From assembly GCA_002633005.1 (NCBI GenBank), contig NMRA01000923.1:3520-67519 (forward strand): DNA of 64,000 bases, read 5' to 3'. The DNA comes from Phoronis australis. Its lineage: Eukaryota > Phoronida > Phoronidae. Positions 34,944 through 46,927 of this stretch are shown here, piece by piece. Both the position numbers and the translations under genes were made by a program. Numbering within the stretch: position 1 is the first letter of the stretch; the number at the start of each line of letters is the position of its first letter. The notes below the pieces were generated by a model, which saw only the letters and a program-made list of their open reading frames with translations, was not told the DNA's origin and did not search any database.

Positions 34944-35325
34944 CTGCAAGAGGGAGGGTGACCAGATAACTATATCATCGTCAATAACTAAATATCAATC
35001 AGTTAATACAGCTACAAATGTAACAAGAGCAAGATAAAGCCCATTACAGTAGTCTCTATTCAATTTGCCTATACATAGAAATTTTTCTGTTTTTCAAATA
35101 CAGAATACAGTTATTATAAAATGAATAAAATTCTTACCCAAATATTGTCTTGAGTCACCAGTGCAGAACAAATCAAGGAACAACAATTTAAGCACAATGT
35201 CAATATAAAATTCCCTTGTCAACATTGTGTTCTAAATCGTTGTGAGCATTTACCCTATGGTATGTGAATTAAGAGATGCAATAAAGCGTAGATTACACTT
35301 CGTCCCAGCTGACAGATACACTTAC

Positions 35326-35457
35326 AGCATCCCCTCTCATCCGATTGATCATCACAGTCTGGTTCCCCGTCACAATGGTAACTTTTGGGTATACACTTGC
35401 TTCTATCAGCACAGCGGTACTCATCACTGCGGCAAGGTGAACCAGGCGGAGCGACAG
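35326..35457 (-). CDS. HSPG2: Perlecan exon 13: LDLa module (eleventh from the 5' end)
   Basis: The 132-nt exon (phase 1 to 1) encodes CRSDEYRCADRSKCIPKSYH followed by CDGEPDCDDQSDERGC. Its C-I-P-x-S-x-H-C-D pattern matches the last LDLa of vertebrate perlecan, and like it, it lies directly before the W-R-L-N-W-G-H Ig. Confidence 0.95.
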
Positions 35458-35811
35458 CTGAAACATACAGTAAATACACACAGGTTTAAGGCGGGTCTAG
35501 AAATTAAGGTTCACCACCTCTTTGAACCAAACTATCCAATTGGCCAATAGCTAACCATTACGTTAACTTAACACAACTCATCCCAGTAACTTGACAACAC
35601 CATAATTATGTTTTAAGTGAACACAGTATCAAATCTATTTGGGTTAATGCCTAGGTACTCTAAATTGAACCTTAAACTTAGGGGGTGGGCTTCATTCGAT
35701 TACAACTGAGCATAGGTGTTCAATAATTGAAACTTCGGGGGTGGGTTTTTGTCAAATATGGGCACTTGCATCGGATGGCGTAAGCCTTTGAATGTGAGAA
35801 TGATAACTTAC

Positions 35812-35931
35812 GACAGTTGAGTTCATCTGAGTTGTCACCACAGTCATTATCTCCATCACAGCGCCAGACTTTGGATGCACACTTGCCATTCCTACATTTA
35901 AATTCATTGGGCTCGCACATATTGGGCGTGC
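35812..35931 (-). CDS. HSPG2: Perlecan exon 12: LDLa module (tenth)
   Basis: The 120-nt exon (phase 1 to 1) encodes [20 protein letters not shown] followed by [16 protein letters not shown]. The C-E-P-N-E-F start and W-R-C-D-G-D make it the counterpart of the third vertebrate perlecan LDLa. Confidence 0.95.
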
Positions 35932-36624
35932 CTGAAAAAGATGCCAAGCTCTCTATACAGACTCACTATACTACAACAATGGCCATCAAACATCTGTTTA
36001 CTTTAGTTTGTATTAGTCAAGTCCATACAAAGGTTTGCCTGTTGGTTACCAAATCTAAGTATTATGTCAAGAGGAACCCACTAAAAACGGAACCACATTT
36101 CATGTCATGGTACAATGATTTTCTCTGCTATTTCTAATTTGGGAAGTTCAGCTGACTGATGATAGCACTGTCTGCTCCTATCAGTTATGTGTGCATAAAA
36201 CATAAAAGTTTGACAGGGACTACATTCTGATGACGCGAAAATCTTATGAGCAAAGCTAGTGTGATCACGATTTCTTGTAATGCCTGCATAGTCTTGTGTA
36301 TTTGCAAGTATTCAGTGCCACTGCAAGTATTCAGTGCCACTCTACAGAATAAAAACCTGGTTAACGTACATAAATAGCTCAACCAGAATAAGCCTTTATC
36401 ATCTAAGTATTCTCAAAGAATTCAGATTAGAACAAGGGAGCATTACATGAAGTGAAGAGATGGTATGTAGAGTGAACCCAACTAAGTCATCAAATGTACC
36501 CGTAATGGAAAAACACGGACCATCTCCAAAACATGACATTCACACACAAAGTTTTAGTAATCAATTAATATGACCTCTTTGTGACATGACACAGCTCAAA
36601 TATATATAAATAAAGACAGCCTAC

Positions 36625-36753
36625 CACAGGTTCGTTCATCGGAGTTATCATTGCAGTCCGTGACACCGTTGCATAAGGCAGATCGTGGGATACACTTGCC
36701 ATCTCCGCATCGTGCCTCATCTGCACGACAATCTGTGGTTGGCGGCCTCGTAG
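36625..36753 (-). CDS. HSPG2: Perlecan exon 11: LDLa module (ninth)
   Basis: The 129-nt exon (phase 1 to 1) encodes [20 protein letters not shown] followed by [20 protein letters not shown] and a final Cys. All six Cys are present. By position and the E-A-x-C ... C-I-P-R pattern it is the counterpart of the second vertebrate LDLa. Confidence 0.94.
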
Positions 36754-36847
36754 CTGCAATACAAGGAGAGGACAGTGTCACATAAAGAACTGCTTAATGT
36801 AACAAGTCCTCAGCTAGCCATGGTTGACCTCTTACTTAATCCTGCAT

Positions 36848-37168
36848 TTTGCCTCGTTGTGGTGTTTAGCTGGCAAAAACAAAAATCACTTTAGGCCCGT
36901 TTCTCTCATAAAATCAGTCTCAAAATATTCCTAACCATTATAGGATTCTATTTCTGATACCAACAGGTGATGCATACATGTGCCATTTGTGAATTCGTAA
37001 TTTTGGGGTTGGCCCAATTAACTATGAAGTGTTTTCTCGAGTCGCTGACGGTTTCGATGTTCCTCCAAAATAGAAGCCTATCACAGTAATGAATATTTTG
37101 AGACCGATTCTATGAGAGTAAAAATCCTGAAATGATTATCGTTATTTGGCCAACCAAACAGGGCGAAT
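36848..37168. mobile_element. Inverted-repeat (MITE-like) element, about 320 bp
   Basis: The left arm (ctctcataaaatcagtctca aaatattc) is matched in reverse by the right arm (gaatattttgagaccgattc tatgagag), and the outer ends (attttgcctcgttgtggtgt versus cattcgccctgtttggttgg) also pair approximately. It has no coding content. Confidence 0.6.
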
Positions 37169-37397
37169 GAAGCTTTTAAAAAAATAGAAAAACCAGTTCA
37201 ACTTTTAAATTAGTTGTTGATGGTCACACACCATACAGATGCTGCTGAAAATGAATTAAAATTTCTAATTAATGATCCTGATGACAATTAACAATCTTAA
37301 TCTCACTTACTTCAACTTAATTTTCAACTATTGTCAAACCAATGACAAACACAAGACGATCATTAGACAATTGTCAATATTAACATATATCGCGTAC

Positions 37398-37548
37398 GTC
37401 TTGTCAAAGGATCAACTGAGAGTCTGACGTTAACAGAGCCACTCTGGGGTGATCCCTGGGCTTCACAGGAGTACACTCCGCTGTCACCGGGAGACACTCT
37501 GGCAAAGTAGAGTCGCCCATTGACATCTGATGCACCAGCTGGAAGGGC
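37398..37548 (-). CDS. HSPG2: Perlecan exon 10: second half of an Ig module lying between LDLa modules
   Basis: The 151-nt exon (phase 0 to 1) encodes ALPAGASDVNGRLYFARVSP followed by GDSGVYSCEAQGSPQSGSVN, with the second Cys in D-S-G-V-Y-S-C. The donor is GTACGC, a weaker site, chosen because it is the only one that keeps phase with exon 36625-36753. Confidence 0.88.
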
Positions 37549-38062
37549 CTGCAAAATGGGAGGGTTTACAGTTGTATCGTCATGGTTACCGAGAAGCCAG
37601 CAGGAGGCACAGGGATTACTCATCCACGGTATCATCATAATGAATGAAGACATTGCAAAATCAGACTTAATTCTCAAACCGGAGCAATTTGCACACAACT
37701 CTCTCTGTAAATTGTGTTCATACAAAAAAATGATGGTATATTGACCAAGGTCATCATCAAGTTCTTGGCATTAGCTGCATTGTGAGCAAGTGTGTAAGAC
37801 AACGTCGCAGGTGAAGAACATAAGGTGAAACTAATCACTCAAGCTGAGGATTAGAATGAAGGCAATTGAAACGTAGTTAACATCAATTATATAAATAAAT
37901 GTGGCCCTTAATATTAAAGCGGTATAACATAGTATTTTGTCAAGAACACACCGGGGAATAAGAAAAAAATAAAACTATTACAAAGCTGTTCTACAGTGTG
38001 TATTGAGGGGTATTTTGTTACTATATTTACAGTATAGACCATTGGATGCAAATAACCTGTAC

Positions 38063-38178
38063 CTGTCCATCTTTGGTCCATTTCAAAATGGCAGCGCCAC
38101 CTGTGGCCGAACAGGTAAAGCTAGCTACACCACCCTCATCCACACGCAGAGTTCTCGGGTCAACGCTCAGCTGAATAC
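38063..38178 (-). CDS. HSPG2: Perlecan exon 9: first half of an Ig module lying between LDLa modules
   Basis: The 116-nt exon (phase 1 to 0) encodes IQLSVDPRTLRVDEGGVASF followed by TCSATGGAAILKWTKDGQ. It supplies the first Cys and Trp. With 37398-37548 it makes an Ig with no counterpart among the LDLa modules of vertebrate perlecan. Confidence 0.91.
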
Positions 38179-38515
38179 CTGAAATGACCATTGCGGTTCA
38201 GTATGCACTTACATTTTACAGGTGAGCAAAGGAGCCACAGACATGGCCTGTTTAATTAGTGTTATTGAGAGTGAGTTCACATACTTAAATGAACTTTGTG
38301 ACATTAGTTAAATGTGACCACAGATTTAGTAGAAGAGAACCAACAAAATAAACAAATTGTAAAGCAACCCACTTTAGATAAATCAGTGCATGCATTTATC
38401 AGACACCATGTTATAGTCATTGACATCAAGTTGAAATAATGAAAAAAACAGTAGTTTTATAAGACACAGAGCACGTGTGTTGTGAAGACTACAATCGTGT
38501 TAAAGTGAAACCTAC

Positions 38516-38635
38516 GGCAGTTGAGTTCGTCAGTTCTGTCGATACAGTTCCTGATGCCATCACATTTGCCAGAATCAGGTACACAACGTCTGCCGTCACA
38601 CACAAATTCACCAGGACGGCACAGGCTGGTGGAGG
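38516..38635 (-). CDS. HSPG2: Perlecan exon 8: LDLa module next to a splice-site minisatellite
   Basis: The 120-nt exon (phase 1 to 1) encodes [20 protein letters not shown] followed by [19 protein letters not shown]. The acceptor used is cccctccactatag, which keeps phase 1. A second AG ten bases inside would give phase 2. The acceptor side is the first unit of a long tandem array (38636-39310). Confidence 0.88.
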
Positions 38636-39310
38636 CTATAGTGGAGGGGAACATGTGATACTGAGTGATGTGAAGTAACATGGGCAGACATATCACAGTG
38701 ATGGAAGAGAGGGAGATATCATACTGTGTGAAGTGATATGAGCATATACAGAGAGGTGGAGGCTGCGGTAGAGAGAGACACGTGATACTGAGAGAATGAA
38801 GTGGTATGAACACATATAGAGTAATGGAGGCTGTGGTGGAGAGACACCTGATACTGAGTGAAGTGATATGAGTGGTGGAGGCTGTGGTAGAGAGAAGGAC
38901 ATGTGATAGTGAGTGAAGTGATATGAACACACACAGAATGATGGGAGCTGGGGAGGAGGGAGGGACATGTGATACTGAGTGAAGTGGCGCGAACATTATA
39001 CAGAGTGATGGAGGCCGTGGTGGAGAGAGAGAGAGAGAGAGATGTGATACTGAGTGAAGTGGAATTAATATATACAGTGATAGAGGATGTGGAGGAGAGA
39101 GACATGATTGTGATACTGAGTGAAGTGATATGAACACATACAAAGTGATGGAGGCTGTGCAGGAGAGAGGGACACGTGACACTGAGTGAAGTGACATGAG
39201 CACATACAGACTGATGGAGGCTGTGGAGGATAGAAGGACATGTGATACTGAGTGAAGTGGTATGATCAATGATGAAGGCTGTGGTGGAGAGAATGACATG
39301 TGACAAGGAA
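38636..39310. repeat. Minisatellite, about 66-bp unit, about 10 copies, built from the 3' splice-site region of exon 8
   Basis: The segment ctgagtgaagtg or a variant recurs near 38661, 38724, 38788, 38853, 38910, 38975, 39050, 39116, 39182 and 39248, with 66-bp spacing most common. On the minus strand each unit resembles the real acceptor (cagtatcacatg, a C/T-rich tract, then cacag or tatag before cctcca). The minus strand stays open across the array and runs in frame into the LDLa exon. Confidence 0.93.
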
Positions 39311-39895
39311 CACACACAAGGCAGGCTGATGAGGTCCTCTGTAATAACTGTGAATATTTTTCTTAAATGTTACACACAAATGTTATTGTGAACACTAAAG
39401 TCAAGAACATTTGGAACACTATTAAGTAGTTAACATCTGCCACGGCATCGCTTCCGATAGTCAGGTTTCAATAAAGACCAATTTTGAAAAACATGTTTTT
39501 ACATAACCCACTCATCACACACCCAACCGAGAAGTCTGTCCAGAAATGATTAGCTAAACACCTTCACCTTGCAAGTAATCTTGTTTCAAACACATATATC
39601 TGATTTTGAGATGCATGGGGCACTGCTTCGGTTAAAGCACACAAAACGAGTACAACACAACACCGAAAGGCATCACATTACAAATAACACTACTTACCAT
39701 ATCCACGGAGACAGGAAAATAGATTAAACACGATAAATAAGAAACAAGTTATTTGATAAAAAATCTTTTACAAGACGGTTACAAACAGTGCGACGAGAAT
39801 CTTTAGGAATCCTCAGATTATCTATGACACATGGGAGGCACTTTGCTAAATATAAATACATAGTAGACAAATTTCTAGGAAATCAGTCCACTTAC

Positions 39896-40003
39896 GGCAG
39901 TTGCTTTCATCTGAACCGTCAGAACACTCCGGCCGTCTATTGCACACGCTCGATTTTTCCAGACACTGACCGTCACCACATCTAAACTGGTCAGACCGAC
40001 ACG
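39896..40003 (-). CDS. HSPG2: Perlecan exon 7: LDLa module
   Basis: The 108-nt exon (phase 1 to 1) encodes CRSDQFRCGDGQCLEKSSVC followed by NRRPECSDGSDESNC. Six Cys and the D-G-S-D-E calcium motif are present. The donor is GTAAGT. Confidence 0.94.
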
Positions 40004-40719
40004 CTGCAAAACACAGCTAAATATTAACAAGCAAGAATTTGTCCACAATACAACCATACCATATAAGAAAAGCAAGGGTTACTCGGTGCATTCCACAAAG
40101 CAGTTAAAATGCATGCAATCTGAAAATGAGAAATGAACGGGTTATTTAAAGATTAGAAAGGTGAAACCTAGAAAAAACGAAATTAGTTGTGGAACAAAGA
40201 ATGAGGTGGCGAGGACTAGTTGAGCTGGTACTGGTTTGTCCAGCTTCATATCAACAGAACATGATCACAAGAGTAATCGTGAACAAGAACAAAATGAAGA
40301 CAACAAATGAACAACACCAAGCAGCAGGTTGGTTTTCCAACAAAATGCAACATAAAATATAAGGACTATCCATATAAATGCTAAGAACGATGACGGATAC
40401 TGGAATTAATAAGCGAACAGAAATGCTTACCTAATAATACTTTTGAAAATGAGTTGACATACACAAGAACTTTTGAATCAGAAATCTAACAGGGCACAAG
40501 CTTTCAAGACTTCCAAACTTCCCCCATTCAGATAGGCCTACAGTACATCAGTGTATATCCCCTATGTGTACACCGCAGTGTTATTAGCACACATAATAGC
40601 CCACAAACAATGAGAAATGAAGCACAGCACACTAGAGGCAAGACAAAGTTTCCATTGAAGCGTCAGGTCCGCTCTCCCATCAGATCAAGCAGGCGGGTCA
40701 GGGTAAACACGACACTTAC

Positions 40720-40836
40720 GACAGTCAAGTTCGTCAGTGTTGTCGGGACAGTCTCGACGACCGTCACAACGCCGGCGATTGTCTATGCATGGACCGTTCT
40801 CACACCTCCACTCATTGGCTGTACACGTCTGTTCAC
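40720..40836 (-). CDS. HSPG2: Perlecan exon 6: LDLa module
   Basis: The 117-nt exon (phase 1 to 1) encodes EQTCTANEWRCENGPCIDNR followed by RRCDGRRDCPDNTDELDC. The calcium motif reads D-N-T-D-E. The donor is GTAAGT. Confidence 0.94.
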
Positions 40837-40900
40837 CTTGAAACAACATGCGGTATGTGGAACACCATCATTAGGAAGCATCAAAAACACACCACAATGG

Positions 40901-41045
40901 GAGAAGTTGCTTGGCAACAGCTGATCTCTATCACACAAAGCAGGAGGTTGTTTTCATAGTCACAAAAGACCTGGAGATGTTGCTAGGCAACAGCTGACCT
41001 CTGTCACACAAAGCAGTTTTGTTTTCATACTAGAAGACCTGACAT
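40901..41045. repeat. Tandem duplication, about 74-bp unit
   Basis: The unit starting gttgctwggcaacagctga occurs at 40905 and 40979 with several differences, upstream of exon 6 in its intron. Confidence 0.8.
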
Positions 41046-41732
41046 CGAATTTTCACAAACAACCGATTTTAAATATTGAGAAAAAAATAAGGCAAAATAT
41101 CACCAGTTTAGATTTTCTGCTTTTTTTTCAGCATGGCAGACAAGCAGGACCGCATTCCTTCTGCTACATAGTTATTGCTGTACAATATTTTGAGAAATTG
41201 TGGGTACTTGTAGCACCCAAAGCACCACCAAGTAAAGAGTAACAACTTTTGGTGAGAACCCAATTGAGATTTCACTTTACATAACACCATCACTTAAGCA
41301 TACATTATTTCAATGATGTGCACACTGTTGAAGTTGTTAAATGCATTCCTCTGTTACCTATATCACAATAGGAAACAAACACACAGTATTTCTAAGTTAC
41401 ATTTAGTTATCACATTGTTTATACTATATTAACATGAGTTCATTGCTGCTCATCTAAGCACAATACACTCGACTAATGAAACTGTAAATCTAAGGTCCAA
41501 TGTGTTAAAGTCACTACAAACTGGCGCAGGGTTACTGTTTGTAGCTGAAGTTACAAATAACATGCAAGTCACAATTTTCTACAATGAATATAAGCACTGT
41601 AACAACACTCGATTCCAAGGCTTCTGGAACTAAAAGGTCAATCAACATGTTAATGACTATGATGGGGGCGATGCCATCTTTTGGTTAACCTGAGCATTAG
41701 TGGATGAAGCGGGCGGAGGTTGTGCCACTTAC

Positions 41733-41858
41733 TGCAGTCGCGTTCATCACTTCCATCTCGGCAGTCGACACGGCGGTTGCAGCGACGTTGTATGTCTATA
41801 CAGCGTCCTGAAGTGACACACCGGAACTCTCTGCTGCTGCAACGCTGTGGCTGTACAG
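41733..41858 (-). CDS. HSPG2: Perlecan exon 5: LDLa module
   Basis: The 126-nt exon (phase 1 to 1) encodes VQPQRCSSREFRCVTSGRCI followed by [20 protein letters not shown] and the final Cys. The Arg-rich loop C-N-R-R resembles the internal LDLa at 6869-6979. Confidence 0.94.
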
Positions 41859-42186
41859 CTACAGAAACAGTGAACATGTCTCAAAGACGGTGTTAATACA
41901 CAAACTATATTTCTGTTATCGAACACCACCTGACTCACAAAATACCTCAATACATAACTGACATGTTTCATACAACCCACAGATATTCACAGGTAATGTT
42001 GCAGTCATCAAAATATGCAATATGCAAATTTATACTCGTTCCTTGGTTCACAAACAAAAGACATGACTCAAGAGGACAGATTAACAGTTGCACACTAAGA
42101 GGCAGCACTGCCTGCCAACCCCTTAGCACTGTCACTTGACTGAATACATGCATTGATCTCTGTTCCAACAGACAGAGAACACATAC

Positions 42187-42303
42187 CACAATTGTACTCA
42201 TCAGAGCCATCTCGACAGTCGCGACGACGATCACAGCGACGCCTATTGTCAATACACTGACCAGAGCGACAGCGGAACTCAGCATTGGTGCAACGATTTG
42301 ATG
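42187..42303 (-). CDS. HSPG2: Perlecan exon 4: LDLa module
   Basis: The 117-nt exon (phase 1 to 1) encodes [20 protein letters not shown] followed by [18 protein letters not shown]. The donor is GTATGT. Confidence 0.94.
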
Positions 42304-45300
42304 CTAAAGGAAAAATCAAATTTACATTTCATGGCAGAACCCTGAAAGCAATACCTTAAAACACTTAAAAATAAATCTCATTTGAACCATTTGGCAAGAC
42401 GGTCACAAAATGTGTGGCATAGCTTGACTACATTTGATTCACTCTCCCGGCGTTTAAGTTAGGTCAGCCGTCAACACCACCTGATTGGTTTGTAAGCTGG
42501 AAGTCGTCAGAGGAAACCAATGAAACAAATGTTAAGGGTAGATTCGAGTTGCAATCCGTAGACCCAGATCATTTATAAAGCGGGAAGAAATCTTCACTTA
42601 TGAAATTTCTAAACGTTGAGTTCAGTATCCCTTCAACATTTCAGCCAACCTCTTCAGTGGCGGCCATTTTATTAGGGATATGCTGGTAAGCTCACAAGCA
42701 TAATTCCAGAAACACTCGCCTTTTCCACAAAATGGCAGTGATAAAATCTCAGGGACCAAAAGGACCATAGCCTGGACGCTTTTTTTGTCATAATTAATTT
42801 AAGTAAGCTACCTCATCAAAAGCGTGAAAAGTGAAAATAAACATCTTGGTTCATTTGGCAGTTCTTATCTTAATGACGTCAGCTTAACATGTGTGGGCAG
42901 GAAATTGGATGTCCACTGTTAGGAGAGAGATTCCGTACTTGGGACAGTCAATCTCAACGAAACTGCATAATGACTCGTGTGATTATGTGTAGTCTCATGT
43001 GATCTTCGTCTTAGCAAGATTCTTACGGCTACCGAAATTACGCCGGGAGAATGAACACGAGTTTATCTAATCTAACCTAATCTGACACACGAGCCACAGT
43101 TCATTTCCAGTAGGCATATAGAACTCTAGTTTGAATGTACATTTAATATATGCAGAGTATAGAATAAACATGTTCCAGCAAAGCCATCACCAGTGGGGTA
43201 ATAACAAATTTATTTTTCATCAAAATAGTGCAGGAGCAAGCAGTGTGCCCATGACCTGTCAATCTGCGTGGACCTGTCAATCACAATATGACAGTGCTGC
43301 TCATAAGTCACAGGATGGCCCCAAAAAGACAAAATCAAAAATTAATTCTAAACATAAATCAATTTATTTTTGGTAGGGCTAAAAATATGCAATCTTTGGG
43401 TGATGTTTCCACAAAGTATTTAAAATCATACGAGTCGAACTGACAGAGTTTGAAACTTTACAAGAAATTTTGCAGGTTTCTTTTTGGAGTCATTCTGTTG
43501 CATATAAAGATGTGATCCCAAGCTGCAGCCAATGTATATCTATCAATCTGAATGGTCCAGCTGTCAAAGCCAGGCTACCAACACTTACATATTGTTATCT
43601 CGAACAATTCTGCTACAAATTCAGACAAATGAAATGAACACAAGACCAGACAAACACTGGACACAGTAAAACATCAACAAACAAAGCAATTACAGCAACT
43701 TAGTTAACTCAAAATAAATGAGAAATCACATTAGGATAAGCTTGAGAAATTAAGTGAAGCTATCAGGCTTATAACACAGGCACTTGAGTTTATCTGTTCC
43801 TCGATCACATCACGATCACATCACGACTGACATCACTCACTTCTAAAAAAACATAAAGGTTGGACACCCACAATCTGCTCAAAATTTCCAATCAAATATG
43901 CATGGAACTCTACAAAACCAGCACTGAACAAATCTTTGAATACTTTTTTCATTTGATCTCTTCCAATTGCCTTCAAGTGGTGATTTGACGACAGAAAATG
44001 TCAAAAAACACCAAAATCACAATTTCAAGGACCTCATTTTGTGACGCAAGACGTTGATGGCAGACGAGCATCCGGGTTGTTGGCGGACGACTCCCAAAGC
44101 AATTCCAGAGCTGTTTTCGCGCACCCACGAATGTTATTTGAGTGCCCTCCACGTAATTTAGTATCAATTTGAATGTAATTAAACTCTGATTATGCAAACA
44201 TTGTTTATAACCCTGGAACCACGGGTTGCTGGCTTCTAACGCCTACTGCGAAATCTGCCATTCACCAATGATGATTTACCGCGACTAAACGTGTGGTCAG
44301 ACATCGGAAATGTTCGTTGTGCTTCAACAAAGAGTAGCATATAATGTCAAGATCAAACACAAGATATGCTGGTTCTTGCATATAAGTTCTAGGTTAAGGG
44401 TTAAAATGAGCTATATGAAACAAATTACACTTAAGTGGAAGGTTAATTTTAATAACCTCAATTATTGAAATTGGGGATAAATTTCTTGACTTTGACGAAG
44501 GGGTTGCTTGCTCAAACTCGAAATTTTGTCTTCAACAGGCGTGAAAGATAAAGCAGAACTGAAATCCGCCATGTTAACTATTTTAGGTCCTTGAATTCAG
44601 AGTTGTGAGTTTGTTTTGAAAATTTCGTCGCCAATTCACCACTCACAAGGATAATTTAATGAAATCTAGGAAAAATAAGTCTACGGAGGTTTATGCAATA
44701 CCAGTCTGAGAAAGATGCAGGGAGATTTTATTTGGATTTGGGACAGTTGAAGTTGGTAGCCTCGGCTCGGCAAAGTTTTAGTGTCCAACCTTTATGTTTC
44801 TTATAGATGGTTATGAGTCATCGAGAAATTCGAGTGCCTGTGGCTTATAATAGATGTCACAAAACTCTATCATCAGCACCTAGCTTTAGTACAAAGCATG
44901 TTAATATATTATACAAAAACTCATATGATTAGATTGTCCAACTGCCACGACAAAGAAATTCTAAACGTGGGGAAGGGTCGGTAAAAGGAAACCCACTTAT
45001 TCAGAGAAGAGACTCAGAGAAAAGGAACCCAACAACAGGAAGTCTCCACTCTTTTGTAAAATTAATTTCCAGACACATCACCACTTCATAAGGAATAATT
45101 TCATAATCCTAACTCTTCCATAAGAGTTCCTAGACAGTCCTCTTTTTAAACACACGAAACACTTAACATGAGAAGAGGGGACATGCTGTCAAAAACGAGT
45201 ACTGAACATATTCTGTAATGGAACTATTAAATACAGATGGGATCAAAAACCTGAAGTGAAGATTGTTGTTAGTAAGAAAAAGGAATTTTCTGAACAGATT

Positions 45301-45793
45301 TTCTTAGTGAACCCTTTAGAAAAGAGGAAATCAAATTGGAAAAGGCATTTTTGTAAGATATTTTGTCGAAATTGCACCTTTTTCTGGGGAAAGTAGTCAT
45401 GATAAAGTCACCCATCAGTGGTAGCTCCCGCACACCTCTTCTGGGAGAAACCTCCAAGTTCAAAATCTACCAAACCGACAAAAGACATAAACCTTTTTGG
45501 GGAGGAAAAGAGGGTAAAACATCAAATAGGCCGTGAATGGACTTTAAGCATTGGTCACGTTAGATCGAGTGTTCTAGCGTTCTTTAAAATCAGCAGTCAC
45601 TACATCCAAAGAATGAGCAGCTCTTAAACCAACTGGTTTATCCAGTCTCACTGCACAAGAAATTAATAATCTAAAGCTATGGGCAAGACATTTTGCTGGG
45701 AAGCCTGTGTAAGATCGCAAAGCATGAAATACACCATTAGGAGTTCACACAATTCTGTGAAAGAGCTGTCAAAGGTTAAGGGCGTGAACTTAC
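42304..45793. other. Intron, 3.5 kb
   Basis: No exon was found. It contains the hAT-like element at 43775-44842. The rest is AT-rich with short chance open frames. Confidence 0.65.
43775..44842. mobile_element. Non-autonomous hAT-like DNA transposon (1,068 bp) with 8-bp target duplication
   Basis: The left end cacaggcacttgag and right end cgagtgcctgtg are inverted. A second inverted pair lies further in (aacataaaggttggacac and gtgtccaacctttatgttt). The element is flanked on both sides by gcttataa (43767-43774 and 44843-44850), an 8-bp target-site duplication as made by hAT transposases. It has no transposase frame. Confidence 0.75.
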
Positions 45794-45910
45794 TGCAGTC
45801 CAGCTCGTCAGACCGATCGCGACAGTGCGGATATCGATCACAACGCTGAGCTCGACTAATACAGGATCCATCTGAACAGCGGAACTGGTCAGATCTGCAA
45901 CGTCTTCTCA
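45794..45910 (-). CDS. HSPG2: Perlecan exon 3: LDLa module
   Basis: The 117-nt exon (phase 1 to 1) encodes RRRCRSDQFRCSDGSCISRA followed by QRCDRYPHCRDRSDELDC. The usual D-C in the calcium loop is H-C here and D-G-S-D-E is D-R-S-D-E, so calcium binding may differ. Confidence 0.93.
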
Positions 45911-46449
45911 CTGACAAGTAGAAGTAAGTGAACAGTAGAATGATGTTTTACTCCATTAGTTTACTAAGTAACTGATAGGTGGAGGCATGAGCTGGGCCCG
46001 ATGTACTACCTCACGCTTATTACCGAGATGAAATGCTCGTCTATAACAGATGACACAGAGAGCAGAGGAAAAAATAAGAGAGAAAGTGAAGAATAAGTGA
46101 CAAAAAGATAAATAATAACTAAAACGTAACATAATTTACTATGCTAAAGGGAGAGTTTGGAATAAAACCAGTTAGACAAAATAAAAAACTATAGAACAGA
46201 ACAAAAGGAGAATACATTGGCAGACTTCAGTGACAACTTGATAGAAAAAAAAATAAGTTTCATTGTTAGGTTGATTAAAACCAACTCCTATACTTAGTAA
46301 TTTTATCTGTTCTCAGACCGATGGTGTAATTTTCCATATTATTTTGATTGCAACTTATAAGAAATGTTTGAATCTGAAACCATGTTTACACCGATGACTT
46401 CAAAATGATTTTACCGTAATTGTTTGGGGTTAATTCGATTTAGGAAGGG

Positions 46450-46554
46450 TAACAGTCACTTACAGGTATCCCACATTCTGAGAACCAGTTTTCTCCACTG
46501 GATATCGGGCATCAAACTGGTTCTCAAATATGGGACCCCTATAAGTGACTATTG
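46450..46554. mobile_element. Hairpin-forming inverted repeat
   Basis: Arms of about 42 bp (taacagtcacttacaggtat ... gagaaccagtt and aactggttctcaaatatggg ... ataagtgactattg) face each other across a loop of about 20 bp. It could be a MITE core, because weaker pairing continues outward for some 30 bp. Confidence 0.65.
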
Positions 46555-46927
46555 CCAAATGGACCTAATCAAAACCAATCCTTACTCTGTGAAAAGTGCA
46601 CAACAGAATCAATTGGACGTAGGTGGGGGAAGCCATATTTTCCGGTATACTTGCACATGTGCAGATCTAAGTTTCTGTGTCTACCTTTGGCCAAGATCGT
46701 TGGAAAACAGTAGCAATCTTTTCCAGCACCTCATCGTCATCATGAGAATATTAACCAAATAAAAACTAAACATGACCTTGAAAACAATACAACTGCTCGT
46801 CATTTATAACAGGAAGCACTTGCCAGCGAGATGAGAAATGAGCATGCAGCACAGTCCCTAAACCAATATTGTTTTTGTAATGTAAACAGAGAGATGAAGC
46901 AACCTAAGCTGATCAGTACGTCGATTC

